Shown: piece by piece, positions 21,251 to 31,776 of the stretch
How positions within the stretch are numbered: position 1 is the stretch's first letter
How the letters are laid out: each line of letters starts with the position of its first letter
DNA from: Cephalopachus bancanus
Lineage: Eukaryota > Chordata > Mammalia > Primates > Tarsiidae
NCBI GenBank assembly: GCA_027257055.1
Contig: JAPVLO010000039.1
Location: forward strand, 4,184,501-4,248,500
DNA: 64,000 nt
Direction: 5' to 3'
Program-made: the position numbers and the translations under genes
Notes under the pieces: generated by a model
Told to the model about the DNA's origin: nothing
The model's input: only the letters and a program-made list of their open reading frames with translations
Database searches by the model: none

Positions 21251-21384
21251 CCCTGTATTTCTTACTGCCTCCCCCTTTTTCCCATGATCCCAGAGAACTG
21301 TCATCAGTGTGAACAATGGGGTGGGGAAGAAGAGGGAATTTAATTTTACCTAGCACTCCTTATGGTTGGAAAAGTCTATGAAGA

Positions 21385-21540
21385 AGATGGCATCTATCCC
21401 ATTTTATAAATAAGGAAACTGAAGTTCAGAGTGGGTAAGTAAGCTGACCATGGTCACATAGCCAGTGGACTCTTGAGTCAGGATTCTAACCCATGTCTGC
21501 TTGACTGTGAAGCCTGTTCTCCTTCAAACTATCATACCAT
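21385..21540 (-). mobile_element. MIR SINE fragment, antisense
   Basis: 'cccattttataaataaggaaactgaagttcagag', 'ggtcacatagccagtgg' and 'gattctaacccatgtctgcttgac' match antisense MIR. Confidence 0.7.
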
Positions 21541-21654
21541 CAACCTGGAACTGTGCCTCAGTATACCCAGCATCCCCACATCTGTATGCTTAGGGTATGG
21601 CCGTGTCTCTATGAAGTTGACTTAAACATCTCAATGATTATATGTGTGTCTCTA

Positions 21655-22165
21655 TCAGTTGGTGTGGTGGTTTTTAAAAACACCCACAGATTCTTTGGCA
21701 CCCCTCCTTTCAAAAAATGGAGGCTACTTCCCCTCACCACCTCCCTTGAGTGTGGACTAGATTTTAGTGACAAGTAGCATACAGAAGAAACAGCAGTAAG
21801 TGATTTCCAAGACTAAGTCATAAGAGGCCCTGTGGTTTCTTCTTTGCCCTCTCTTGGATATCAGGCTCTGGAACGAGGCCAGTTGCCATGTTGTAAGGTT
21901 GCTCGGCAGTCCTATGGAAAAGTCTACATGACAGGAAACTGAGGCCTCTTGCCAACAGCCACAGGTCTGAGTCATAGTGTGAGTGGATCTTTCAGCCCCA
22001 GTCAAACCTTCAGATGACTACAGCCTCATGAGAGACACTGAGCCAGAACCACCCCACTAAACAACTCCCAAATTCCGGAAACTCGAAAACTATGATATCA
22101 TAAGTATCTGTTGTTTTAAGCTAAGTTTAGGGTAGTTTATTATATAACTATGATAACTAATGTTG
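21655..22165 (+). mobile_element. MaLR/MLT1-type LTR (old)
   Basis: 'cacagattctttggcacccctcc', 'cttgagtgtggactagattttagtgac', 'ccttcagatgactacagcctcatgagagacactgagccagaaccacccc' and the end 'tctgttgttttaagctaagtttagg ... gataactaatg' give an old solo LTR in sense orientation. Confidence 0.75.
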
Positions 22166-22610
22166 TTAAATTTTTAAAATAATATCCACCTGTAAATTTA
22201 GTGGCTGAAAACAATAACCATTAATTTTTCTTATGATACTAATGGATCCACAATTTGGGCTAGGCTCTGCTGTGGTGGCACACCTATTTTCAGCCAGGCT
22301 TCCTCCTGCTTTGTGGTGAGCTGTGAGGAAAGCAGGATGACTACTCTGGAGATTGTTTGGCTGTCCGTTTGGACAATGAGAAAGAAGACAAAGAAGAAAT
22401 GCGCCTAAACTGAGAAGTGTGCACAGTCACATCTGTTGTGTCCTATTCGCTAAAGCAAGTCACCAGTTCAGCCAAAATTCAAGGGATTGAGAAACTCCAC
22501 CTCTTCATGAGACAGGCTGTCGAGTTACATTGCCGAGGCTCTGGTTGTAGGGAGGTGTGGAGAACCCAGTCCATTCTGCAAGTTACCACAGAGATTGGAT
22601 TTATTTTAAA
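22166..22610 (-). mobile_element. ERVL-type LTR, degraded, antisense
   Basis: 'aaatttagtggctgaaaacaataacc', 'ccacaatttgggctaggctctgctgtgg', 'cgctaaagcaagtcaccagttcagccaaaattcaaggg' and 'gaaactccacctcttcatgag' are landmarks of a common ERVL-class LTR read in reverse. Confidence 0.6.
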
Positions 22611-22679
22611 TGTAATCATCACCATCATCACCACTATCAGCAGCAGCGGCAGCCTGGTGTTTTAATATGCTAAGCTGCT

Positions 22680-23155
22680 AAGCCATTCCATTGAAAAAGA
22701 AGACTGGAATAGGCCAGTATTGAAATGTCATCAGCACAGGTCAACAAGAGCCGGTGAGACACTTGAGGAGAATTGGTTCAAGATGCTGCGCTCACTCAGA
22801 CTATGGGATGGTCAGTAGCTTCATTTGTCTCCAGAAAAGTGGCTGCAAACCTGAAAGCTGAGTACTTCCCAGGAAGACATCAAGATGAGTAGAATATTCC
22901 TGAAAGAATGTTTTGCTTTCAGCTTTTCTGGGTAAAGTACAGAAGGAAACAAAGGAAAAAAAGACGGAGAACAGAAGAATGAAAAAAGCATAGAGATGTT
23001 TTAGCTTAGCAAAAAGTAAACGGTTATGTGGAATTACCTTGATTGACTGAAGACAGATATAAAAAAAAGAATGTGATTCACATTAATAGTCACTAGAATT
23101 ACTTCTTTACAGTTTCTTTTTTCCTTTGTAATATATACTTGACATCAATAAGAAC
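22680..23155. other. Unique DNA, nothing recognised
   Basis: A-rich DNA without a family match. Confidence 0.35.
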
Positions 23156-23159
23156 TGAT

Positions 23160-23500
23160 AGAGTCAACTGAAAATCATATTTTATAATATATGTCTGTAT
23201 GCAAATGTGGCTATATAACTGTATACATCCATATATAGTATATTACAGATGTACAGCTATATATCATATATACTGTAGATATATGCATGTATATTTATAC
23301 ATGTATATATTTCTATATGAATGCATACATAAATATATATATTATTTTTATATATGTATGTCTATAAAGATTTTTTAGGAGAGAAATAGATGTAATTATA
23401 GTTAGATTATAAATATGTAGCTATATGTTATATAACTATATATTTATATTACAAATATCTAAATTTATATTATATAGATATAAATATGTATATATTTCTT
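23160..23500. repeat. AT-rich TATA/ATAT low-complexity tract
   Basis: About 340 bp of interleaved tatata/tgtata/catata motifs, including self-complementary runs such as TATACATGTATATA. It is a degenerate TA/TG microsatellite. Confidence 0.85.
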
Positions 23501-24930
23501 ACTGAAAAATTCCTACTTATTCCAGAGGTTTTTCCTTGACTCTTCCAAACAAAAATAAATGTGATCCTCTGGAATTCCATATGTTAGTCATACCACTACT
23601 CTAGAATGTGATACCATGGCCTTTTGTTTCATGGTAGGTCAAGACTTTCAGTTCTGTGAGAGCAGGGCCAATGGCTTTGTGAGCTCTGTCTTTCCAATGT
23701 CTGCATGTTTGTTCATGAAGCAATACTTCACACGCCACAGGAAAAGTTGCCCAATATATCTCTCGTTCTTTCCATAAGGATGTATTAGTTGACTGGAAAA
23801 TGATGAGCTCATGAGTATATTCCAAGACATAGAAAAGGGCAAGATGGGAACTTTTCTGGGAAACAACCAAATCTTATTCAAATATTTTCCAATCTAAACT
23901 TTACTTCTTACAATAGGTCTACGAGCAGACAAACCAGATTATATCCCCATTTGACACATGAGAAATACATTGATACAGATGATTCAGGACCAAAAACATG
24001 TTTGCAGTGGTCTGTGTTCCCTTGAGATAAAGGTATGTCTGGTCATATGCCAATTTCTAAGCCTCGGTAAGAGCTCTGTGTCCCAGGTGGCTGGCTTTCT
24101 GGGGATCACCTTTGCTTTGGAGCTCTTGCTTTGGCATGAGCTGCAGAACCATTGACTTATGGTTGGAACTCATCTCTTCTCTCTCTTCTCTCCATTTCCA
24201 ACAAAATCTCCATTTATATCAAGTATGATGACTTAGGCAAGGCAGCAAGTAGAATGGAGAACAGGCCCACAATTACACATGGAAACTAACATGCCTGCTC
24301 TTAAAATGTTTGTCATCTACCATCAGTCCAACTTCTTCTTCACCACTTTTGCTGTGGTTTTCTCGCTCTCTGTCCTGGCCTGGAGCCATACAAATCCCTC
24401 TCCTTGACATGGGAAGAGGAACACTTTCTCTTTCGTTAACTTGGCTCTCACAGGACTCTCTCCTGTCCTACTGTCCTGCATTGCTATTTTTCCAGACAGA
24501 ATTCCTCCTTAAGGCATACAATGCCAGCTGTTATGATCATACACATTTCATCATATACTCCCACTCTCGACATAAATATATATGGGTCCAGATCAGCTGA
24601 AGAAATGGAGTAAGCCTCAAAAAGGAATACTTTGGTAGCTTGCAGGGATACCGGATGAGGGGCCTGGGGGCCTCCAGGAGAGGCTGTTGAAGAAGACTGT
24701 GCTTTTACAACTGGTATACCTCTGTGAATGCAGCCAACAACCAGAATATTCCATGGGGCATGTAAAACCGTGGCCACCCAAAGGGGACTGTATAGAAGAT
24801 GAACTAACCATTGGACTGAGAGACTTGAATTAGAAACTCAGCCCTGTCCTGAAGTAGACTTTGTTATGGGTATATCAGCCATGTCTTTAATCTTCTATAC
24901 TTTGATGCCTTGATATCTGGGGTTTTGCTG
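23501..24930. other. Unique DNA, nothing firmly recognised
   Basis: No repeat could be assigned. The stretch ends against an LTR-like segment, so part of it could be a decayed ERV interior, but I see no gag, pol or env-type reading. Confidence 0.3.
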
Positions 24931-24934
24931 ACCC

Positions 24935-25408
24935 TGGAGGCACTAGCCCCCCCAGGGTTAGCCAAGTCCTAGAGATAGTAAACAACTCCTGCAGGAGTGT
25001 GCATGTTAAATGCAAACCAACCAGTCCAGAGCTCACCCACCACCAACCACCTCCTCTATCTGTCAGGCTCTCACATTGCAGGCCACTCTCCACCTGCCCT
25101 AATCACCCCAGGGCCAAGGACCAGACAACTAGAAACAGCCCCTATGCCCCAGGCCCACTGAAATTATTAAAACTAGCCATTCTTAACCTGCTTACACTGC
25201 CTCTTCTGTACCTTCCATGGAAACCACAACACAGGCTCCCAGCCATGGTTCTCCTCCCTCTCATGACAGATCTGGTGTTTCCCCGTGTACCCACCCACTT
25301 CATGGCATGGTTTGTCCGCTCCTCTCAAAAACTGTGAGTAGCAAACTATCTTTTAAGTGGCAGTCCTTTCTTGATCTGTTAGTCTTACATAATACAAATT
25401 TTCTTTTA
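24935..25408 (+). mobile_element. Probable ERV1-type solo LTR
   Basis: 'gggttagccaagtcctagagatagtaaacaactcctgcaggagtgtgcatgtt', a promoter/poly(A)-like 3' part 'ctcaaaaactgtgagtagcaaactatcttttaagtgg' and 'cttgatctgttagtcttacat' resemble a gammaretrovirus-like LTR ending. No viral coding region follows. Confidence 0.5.
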
Positions 25409-25414
25409 TAATTA

Positions 25415-25905
25415 AGTATGCTTAATTGGAAAATAGTAATTGTATACATTGACTAGGCACAGTGTTCACTCATCCCAGCACTTTGAGAAGCCAAGGTGGG
25501 AGGATTGCTTGAAGTCAGGAGTTTTGAGACCAGCTTGGGCAACAAGGTGAGACTTCATCTCTATAATTATTATTTTTTTAATTAGCCAGTTGTGATGGAG
25601 CACACATACAGTCCTAGCTATTCAGGAGGCTGACGCAGGAGGACTGCTCGAGCCCAGGAGTTCAAAGCTACAGTGAGCTATGATCATCTCACTGCACTCC
25701 AGTCTGTCTCTTAAAAAATGCCAAAATAAATAAATTAAAATAACTACATATTTGTGGTGTAAACAGTGATGTTGCAATACACATAATGTGTAGTGATCAG
25801 AACAGGGAGATTAGCACATTCATGACCTCAAACATATATTATGTCTCTGTGTTGGGAACCTTTAATATCCTCCTTTTGTATTTCCATACAATTGGATGGG
25901 TGTGG
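25415..25905 (-). mobile_element. L1MA-type 3' UTR, antisense, split by AluJ
   Basis: 'attggaaaatagtaattgtatacatt' lies left of the Alu. 'ttgcaatacacataatgtgtagtgatcagaacagggagattagcac', 'cctcaaacatatattatg' and 'gtgttgggaacctttaatatcctcc' lie right of it. These are contiguous in antisense L1MA/L1PB 3' UTRs. Confidence 0.75.
25452..25736 (+). mobile_element. AluJ-type SINE
   Basis: 'agcactttgagaagccaaggtgggaggattgcttgaagtcaggag' begins the left monomer. The right monomer ends 'gagctatgatcatctcactgcactccagtctgtctctt', having lost part of its 3' end. Inserted in L1. Confidence 0.85.
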
Positions 25906-25962
25906 CCACTGCAGGCCTCAGTGTCTTGAGCCAGAAAATGCTTCATTGACTAGGCCAGTTTT

Positions 25963-26262
25963 GTTTTTGTTTTTTTTTTTGAGTCAGAGTCTCACTCTGT
26001 CACCCAGGTTGGAGTGCAGTGGCATGCTCACGGTCACTGCAGCCTTGACCTGCTGGGTTCAGGCGATCCTTCCACCTCAGCCTTCCAAGTAGCTGGAACT
26101 TCAGGTATGCACCCCCATGCCCAACTAATTTTTTTTAAATTTATTGTAGAGACGAGGTCTCGCCAAGTTGCCCAGGCTTGTCTCGAAGCCCTGGGCTCAG
26201 ACAATCCTCTCGCCTCAGCCTCACAAAGTGCTGGGATTATGGGCATGAGTCACCGCACCTGG
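25963..26262 (-). mobile_element. Alu SINE, divergent lineage, intermediate copy 6
   Basis: Inverted dimer with TTTATTGTAGAGACGAGGTCTCGCCAAGTTGCCC, the lineage linker. Its 5' end ('gcatgagtcaccgcacctgg') has no A-box deletion. An imperfect duplication, TAGGCCAGTTTTGTT and TAGGTCAATATGTTT, flanks it. Confidence 0.9.
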
Positions 26263-26314
26263 TTAGGTCAATATGTTTAAAATTCACTCTGATGTCAAGT
26301 TTATGTATTTCTTT

Positions 26315-26608
26315 TTTTTTTTTTTTTGAGTCAGAGTCTCACTCTGTCACCCAGGCTGGAGTACAGTGGCACGCTCGCGGCCACCCCAGCCTCGACCTGC
26401 TGGGCTCTCATGATTCTTCTGCCTCAGTCTTCTAAGTAACCAGAATTATAGGCATGCACTACCACATCCAGCTAATTTTTTGATTTATTGCAGAGACGAG
26501 GTCTCACCATGTTGTCCAGGCTGGTCTCGAACTCACGAACTCAGGCAATGCTCTCGCCTCAGCCCCCCATAGTGCTGGGATTACAGGCTTGAGCTACTGT
26601 GCCCGGCC
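26315..26608 (-). mobile_element. Alu SINE, divergent lineage, intermediate copy 7
   Basis: Inverted dimer flanked by a 17-bp perfect target-site duplication AGTTTATGTATTTCTTT (26298-26314 and 26609-26625). The linker reads 'ttttttgatttattgcagagacgaggtctc'. The 5' end is of ordinary length. Confidence 0.96.
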
Positions 26609-26699
26609 AGTTTATGTATTTCTTTAAATGAAGTTGTTTTTTTAAAAAAGGAAATAATGTATCCCAAAAGAAAGTTGTACAAAAATGCTAAATTCATAC

Positions 26700-26825
26700 C
26701 ATTTGCCATAAATAATAAATTATAAAAATAAATACAATCGATACAATAAACACAATAGATACAATAAACATAATACAATAAACATAATAGTCATACATAT
26801 AAATACAATAGACACAATAAATAAT
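26700..26825. repeat. Degenerate ATACAATAAACA simple repeat
   Basis: Recurring ACAATAAACACAATAGAT-like units without C/G-rich interruption. Confidence 0.7.
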
Positions 26826-26829
26826 GAGT

Positions 26830-27232
26830 TGGGTTCAATTGTCTTTCCAACTCAGCTTCTTGGTAATAAAGAGAAGTTGGTGAGATTTGGAAACTCACTG
26901 AAGCTATGCTTCCAACCTGTTTGGGTCTTCCTCCCTGACAGGATCTGAGAGGTTGAAGGAAGATGAAACATGGCATGGTCCTCACTGTGAGTTCCTGTGT
27001 TTTGTGTTGTTCTGTGCCCTTATAAAACTACCTCGTGGCCACCAGCACTCCCAAATCTCATTACTGAAAACACAGGACTCATTCATCTCCTACACAAAAC
27101 TTGCACACAGTATTTCAGGGCAGGAAGCCCCAGAAAGAGAACAAAGTCCAAGTCCCTATCCATTATAAAAACAACACCAAGTTCTACTAGATACAATGCG
27201 ACAGCTTGGCCTCCCTCCATGGCATGCCCTTG
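26830..27232. other. Unique DNA, nothing recognised
   Basis: No repeat or gene was recognised. Confidence 0.35.
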
Positions 27233-27261
27233 CCCAATCATTCCTACGTGTGCATGCAAGG

Positions 27262-27313
<52 letters not shown>

Positions 27314-27341
27314 CCAATCATTCCTACGTGTGCATGCAAGG

Positions 27342-27410
<69 letters not shown>
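27233..27410 (+). repeat. Two (CA)n arrays in a duplicated cassette
   Basis: A 34-bp leader from GCCCAATCATTCCTACGTG to GCAAGGAAA, followed by (CA)n, occurs twice in tandem: 27234-27312 and 27313-27410. The flanking leader copies appear identical. The His/Thr and Val/Cys repeat ORFs over this site are microsatellite translations. Confidence 0.93.
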
Positions 27411-27411
<1 letters not shown>

Positions 27412-27539
27412 GCCTCAATGTGCCTTGGGGACACCGAACAGGAATTGCATTTAGTAATCAATTGACTCCCCTTGACTTGGTTTGGTGCTTTTTCTAAATA
27501 ACAAGAGCCTGGCAACATCAGAACCTCACAACAATCTTT

Positions 27540-27840
27540 ATTAATGAAGCTCCTGGCGCCGTGTGGAGAAGACACAGGCAGCGTATGCAAACGTGCTAAG
27601 GAAATTATTTCTATCAGCTCCAGCTATTTGAAAGCAATTGAAAAGTTTCCGTTTGAAGAAAAAGTAATTTTCCTGATGGGAGTTTCGAGAGCTGTTTCTC
27701 TGCCCCCACCTAAGGCTGTTGCAGCTTCCTAGGCTCTGGGCTTTCTACATTTTATTAAACCACAGCTAAGTGGCGTCATGCTGTTAAAATATTGTGTCGC
27801 TTCTTAAAGTGATATCATTACCTAATAATTTTGAGAGCTT
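27540..27840. other. Non-repetitive block, possible regulatory element
   Basis: No repeat match. AT-rich clusters such as 'agtaattttcctgatgg', 'ttttattaaaccac' and 'tatcattacctaataatttt' contain several homeodomain-type sites. Confidence 0.2.
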
Positions 27841-28167
27841 TACTTTTTTTTTCTTTGCCAAGGAAGGGAAATAGACCAAATGACTTGGCACTGTCACAGT
27901 AATATGGAGGTGGAAAGTGATGGGTTTGGGGAATGGGGGCCAAAATGCACAGAGAACTGAGTTCCAGAGGTCACACGGGAAATGAGTATGTGAATTCTTC
28001 ACCATCCCATGTTGATGGAGAACCAGGAGAGACAAGAAATGCAGGTAAACGTGGCCGTAACTCCTGACCCCAGAGGTGATTTTTCATGAAGCTAACGGAA
28101 CTTACATGGGATGGAGAGGGGACTGGCATCGAATTCTATAATCATAATTTCGCTTATTTTACTTAAA

Positions 28168-28745
28168 GACTGTACTTGTTTTCTATCGCTGCATAAAGAA
28201 ATCACCACCAAATTAGGAGTTTAAAACGACACCAGCTGACTTGTGCACAGTTCTTGGGGGGCAGATGTAGGGCATGGTATGGCTGGTGGGGGGTCTCAGT
28301 TCAGAGTCTCACGAGGCTGCATTCAAGATGTCAGCCAGGCTGAGGCCTCATCTGGAGGTGCTGGGGGAAAATCTGCTTGTAAGCTCATTCCTGCTGTTGG
28401 CAGAATGCAGTTCCTTGAGGGTGGAGGACTGAGGTCCCATTTCCTTCTGGCTGTTGAGAAGGTGCAGCTCTCTGTCCTACTGACCTCTCCTATTCCTTCG
28501 TAAGTGGTCTCTTTCATTTTCAAACAAGCATGGGGCATCACATCCTTCTCATAGATCTCTGACTTCCTCTTTTTTGACTAAGTACAAAAAATTCTCTGCT
28601 TTTAACGGACTCGTGATTAGGTTGGACCTGGCTCTATCATATTCCGGGCTTAGGGTCAACTATACCATATAGCAATGTAATCGCAACCACAAAATCCATT
28701 GTATTCGCAGTAATACCTGAGAGGGGTAGGGTACCTCGGGTGGTT
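28168..28745 (-). mobile_element. ERVL-class LTR, antisense
   Basis: 'gttttctatcgctgcataaagaaatcaccacc', 'tctcacgaggctgcattcaagatgtcagccaggctgaggcctcatctgg', 'catcacatccttctcatag' and 'gaggggtagggtacctc' are in the order of an antisense ERVL-type LTR. Confidence 0.65.
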
Positions 28746-28749
28746 ACTT

Positions 28750-29478
28750 CAGAATTCTGCTTACCGAAAAGAGGGGCACCAAACTGTAAGCCTCAGGCCC
28801 CATAAAATTTGGGTCAACTTCAGCCTGACCCATTTGGTCCTGGAAGCTGTCACCCAGACCATTTGATTGTGGGTCTTTAATCTCTTTTCAGACCCAACAG
28901 CTCAGAAACTTACCATGTCCTCCCTCCCTTTCTCCTTGCTGGACTGCCTACATATAGGGTCAAAATGTGTCTGAGCATGCAGGACCATGTTGGGCATCTG
29001 TTGAGTTTTCTGCCTGGAAACCACTTTCCTTCTTGTTAACAGTTGCCTGATTTTCCGTTCCTGCCAAACTCTTCTCCCAACTTAAGTCCCTGTAGTTTAG
29101 ACAAGGGTCTTGCCTCCAGCTCCTGGAGCAAGTGATGTTATTTCATCAGTTCAAGCTGCTGACTCTCCACCTTGATCTCAGTGCTGAGTATCAGAATAGT
29201 TATATGACCCAAATTGACCCAGGGTATCCAATCCACGGATATTGGTGGACGACACCAGAAAGAGATCTTTTTTTTCTTTTTATCACTGAGGCTATAAGCA
29301 ATAAGGATGATTGACATAAATGGAGCTGAAAAGGTCACCAAGTGGAGCCCAATAATGAAGCCAATCCAGAAGAGTAGCCCTGGATGCAAAGAGTGAAAGA
29401 TGGGTCCTAATGACAGCACTTGAGCCTTTTTGTCCCACTGAGCCTGAAGTTAGACGACTCTTAGACAAGTTAATGTAT
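28750..29478. other. Unique DNA, nothing recognised
   Basis: No repeat, domain or motif is supported here. Confidence 0.35.
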
Positions 29479-29479
29479 T

Positions 29480-29732
29480 CCTCTTCAGACATTCACTCAG
29501 CCATCTGCTCACCCACCTGCTCATCCACCCACCCATTCACCCATCCACCCACCCATCCACTCATCCATCAACTCATCCACCTGTCCATCCACCCCTCCAT
29601 CCACACACCAATCCCATCCATTCACTCATCCACCCATCCACCCACCCATTCACCCATCCATCCACTCATCCACCCATCTATTCATCCACCCATCCATCCA
29701 TCCATCCATCCACTCACCCACTCCATCTATCC
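29480..29732 (+). repeat. (CCAT/CCAC)n tetranucleotide array
   Basis: About 250 bp of CATCCACC-type units with variants (cattcacc, catcaact, catccatt). The 114-codon His/Pro/Ser-rich ORF at 29410-29754 is its translation, not a protein gene. Confidence 0.93.
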
Positions 29733-29769
29733 TTTCGTCTTTCAGGCTATTTAGTGTTGAGTTTCTGTC

Positions 29770-30195
29770 GCTTAAAATCAGGAGGCTAATGCAGATGCTC
29801 TTGCAGCCAGCCTCTATCCCATTCTTTCATTCAACTCTTTCACAAGTGCAGAGCCTCCCCTCCCTCCCCCACAGCCCAACTTTCCATCCAGCCAAGTTGA
29901 GACGCAAGTCATTCTCCCAACATCCCCCTTCACTCATGACACTCCTGCTGCCTGGTGTATCCATCTTTCTCCTTCTCTGCCCATCCCTATTGTGTCCAGC
30001 TCAAGGCACACCCTATTCTCAATGACTTCCCACACACCACACGTTATTAAGAATTAAATCTGTCCCTTTCTGGACTCTCAGAAGACTGTGTTTGCTCTTG
30101 CTTACCTTCTAGTCCTATCCCTTTTGCTGGATCTTAGTGAGTCCTGTTCACATCCCATCCCAGTGCCTGGCACATAGTAAGTGCCTAGTTATGCG
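29770..30195 (+). mobile_element. L2 LINE 3' region (diverged)
   Basis: 'gtccagctcaaggcacaccctattc' and 'cagtgcctggcacatagtaagtgcctagtt' resemble L2 coding-end and 3' UTR text. Confidence 0.5.
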
Positions 30196-30239
30196 TGTGT
30201 TTGTGTGTGTGTGGTGTTTTGATTATATATATATATACA
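30196..30239. repeat. (GT)n-(TA)n microsatellite
   Basis: 'gtgtgtttgtgtgtgtgtggtg' then 'atatatatatatac'. Confidence 0.8.
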
Positions 30240-30315
30240 AATCTATCATTATCCCCATTTTAAGATAAAAGAAGCAGAGGTTCAGTTAGGCCAATCTGAC
30301 ACCAAAATTTACATT

Positions 30316-30592
30316 TTTTTTGAGTTGGGAGTTTCACTCTGTTGTCCAGGCTGGAGTCCAGTGGCATGTCTACAGCCACCCCAGCACTGACATGCTGGGC
30401 TCCGGCAATCTGTCTCCTCAGCCTTCCAAGTAGACAGAACTATAGGCGAGCACACCCAGCTAATTTTTGATTCATTGTAGAGATGAGGTCTCGAAAGTTG
30501 CCCAGGCTGGTCTTGAACCTGCGGGCTCAGGCAATCCACTCACCTCAGCATCCCAAAGTGCTGGGATTACGGGTTGAGTTACCAAGCCTGGC
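30316..30592 (-). mobile_element. Alu SINE, divergent young-lineage copy 8
   Basis: Inverted dimer ending 'gggttgagttaccaagcctggcc', which carries the shortened A-box region. The linker 'tttttgattcattgtagagatgagg' is the lineage form. It has an imperfect target-site duplication, CCAAAATTTACATT (30302-30315) and CCAAATCTACATT (30593-30605). Confidence 0.93.
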
Positions 30593-30639
30593 CCCAAATC
30601 TACATTCCTAACCACTATGAAATATTTCACTTTATTATT

Positions 30640-30900
30640 ATATTATTAATAATACTGCTACTAGTGTTAATAGTAAAAATAACTACACATCATGGAACAT
30701 TGAACCTTTGCCTTGCAATGTGGCAAGAGATTATTTAAATAGACTCAGTCCTTTGATCTCCAAAGTCATCTTCGAAGACAAATGTAAGGTAATGCTGATC
30801 TCCAGGAGAGGAAACTGAGTCTAGAAGGGGTTAGATGATTGCCTAAGGTCACACAGCTAGAATTTAAACCCAATATTCTTCACAGAACCATTGTTCTCAG
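30640..30900 (-). mobile_element. MIR SINE, antisense
   Basis: 'ctccaggagaggaaactgagtctagaaggggttagatgattgcctaaggtcacacagctagaatttaaacccaat' is clear antisense MIR. Confidence 0.75.
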
Positions 30901-30919
30901 CTATTACAATTATAATGCT

Positions 30920-30941
30920 TGGAGAGACAGAGACAGAGAGA

Positions 30942-30973
<32 letters not shown>
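30920..30973. repeat. (GA)n microsatellite
   Basis: 'agagacagagacagagagagagggagagagag...' pure-purine-rich array. Confidence 0.9.
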
Positions 30974-30976
<3 letters not shown>

Positions 30977-31254
30977 AGATTGAATTTGAAGGTGAGCCTG
31001 AGCATGAACTTGAACTTGCTGAAGAGACCTATGCACTTAACCTCAGAGACCCTTTAGAAAGTGGCAGGTGGCACCTGGGGAGGGGTGAGAAGGCCCAGCA
31101 GAAAGTAGTGACCCTCCCCCAACCGTTCCCAAGACGACTGCTCTGGATCCAAAGTAATCCCGATGTCAACATTTCCATTTCCAGTCACCCAAGCCCGTTG
31201 GTCTGGACTCTGTGTCTAAACAGGATTTTTCTTTCTTTCCTTTTTTTTTTTTAA

Positions 31255-31570
31255 TTGGAAAGAAGCTTTAACCACTTTGAAAGTGGCCTTAGGGGCCGGC
31301 TCACAGCACGATCTGCAACCCCTCCTTTTGAGGCTGGCGTCCCTGCAGCCACGTTGCAAGCTCTGCTTTCAATTACAAAAGCTTGTTTGAACACGGGCTG
31401 CCACAGAGGCTGTTCAAACAGGCTTTTGTAATCGAAAAGAAGGAAAAACAAAAGATTTCTAACCTTCCAAAAGCCAGGGTTGATAGCAACTGGCCAGACA
31501 ACTGTGGGCCCAAAATGGTGGTCCATAGTACAAGGACTGGGGCCAACCAAGAAAGCATTGCAGGGTTCTT
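31255..31570. other. Non-repetitive block containing a strong hairpin
   Basis: No recognised repeat. It includes TTTGAAAGTGG and the inverted repeat at 31367-31437, annotated separately. Sequence character suggests a conserved non-coding element, but conservation cannot be tested here. Confidence 0.25.
31367..31437. ncRNA. Candidate pre-miRNA-like hairpin
   Basis: Left arm TTTCAATTACAAAAGCTTGT continuing to 31393, right arm 31411-31437. Over 27 positions there are 25 Watson-Crick pairs, one G-U pair and one mismatch (31371/31433), closed by a 17-nt loop (31394-31410). Size fits an animal pre-miRNA stem-loop. It does not match Alu, MADE1/HSMAR1 or other palindromic repeats I recognise. A palindromic regulatory site or a remnant DNA transposon is an alternative. 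Confidence 0.35.
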
Positions 31571-31776
31571 TTGATTGGTTGGAAGCACACAGGCATAAAG
31601 CGGCCCGTAACTGATGAGCGTCTGCACTGGTCTCATGTCAGAGGGTTGAAGTCCGTCAGCTGGAAGGGACGTATGGAGAAAAGCATAGTGATTGCCACTG
31701 GTGATACCCAAGATAGTCTTTATTTTATTTTATTTTATTTTTTGCGTCTATTTTTTAATGCATACCCCCTGATTCT

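Noticed and set aside
24935..25408. Possible complete endogenous retrovirus around 23.5-25.4 kb
   Set aside because: Only one LTR-like segment is visible; no gag, pol or env-like reading and no paired LTR.
26997..27590. His/Thr and Val/Cys repeat ORFs
   Set aside because: Products of (CA)n and (GT)n microsatellites.
29480..29732. CRISPR-like regular repeat
   Set aside because: Units are 4-8 bp with no spacers, in a primate genome; it is a microsatellite.
29410..29754. 114-codon His/Pro/Ser-rich ORF
   Set aside because: Translation of the CCAT/CCAC array.
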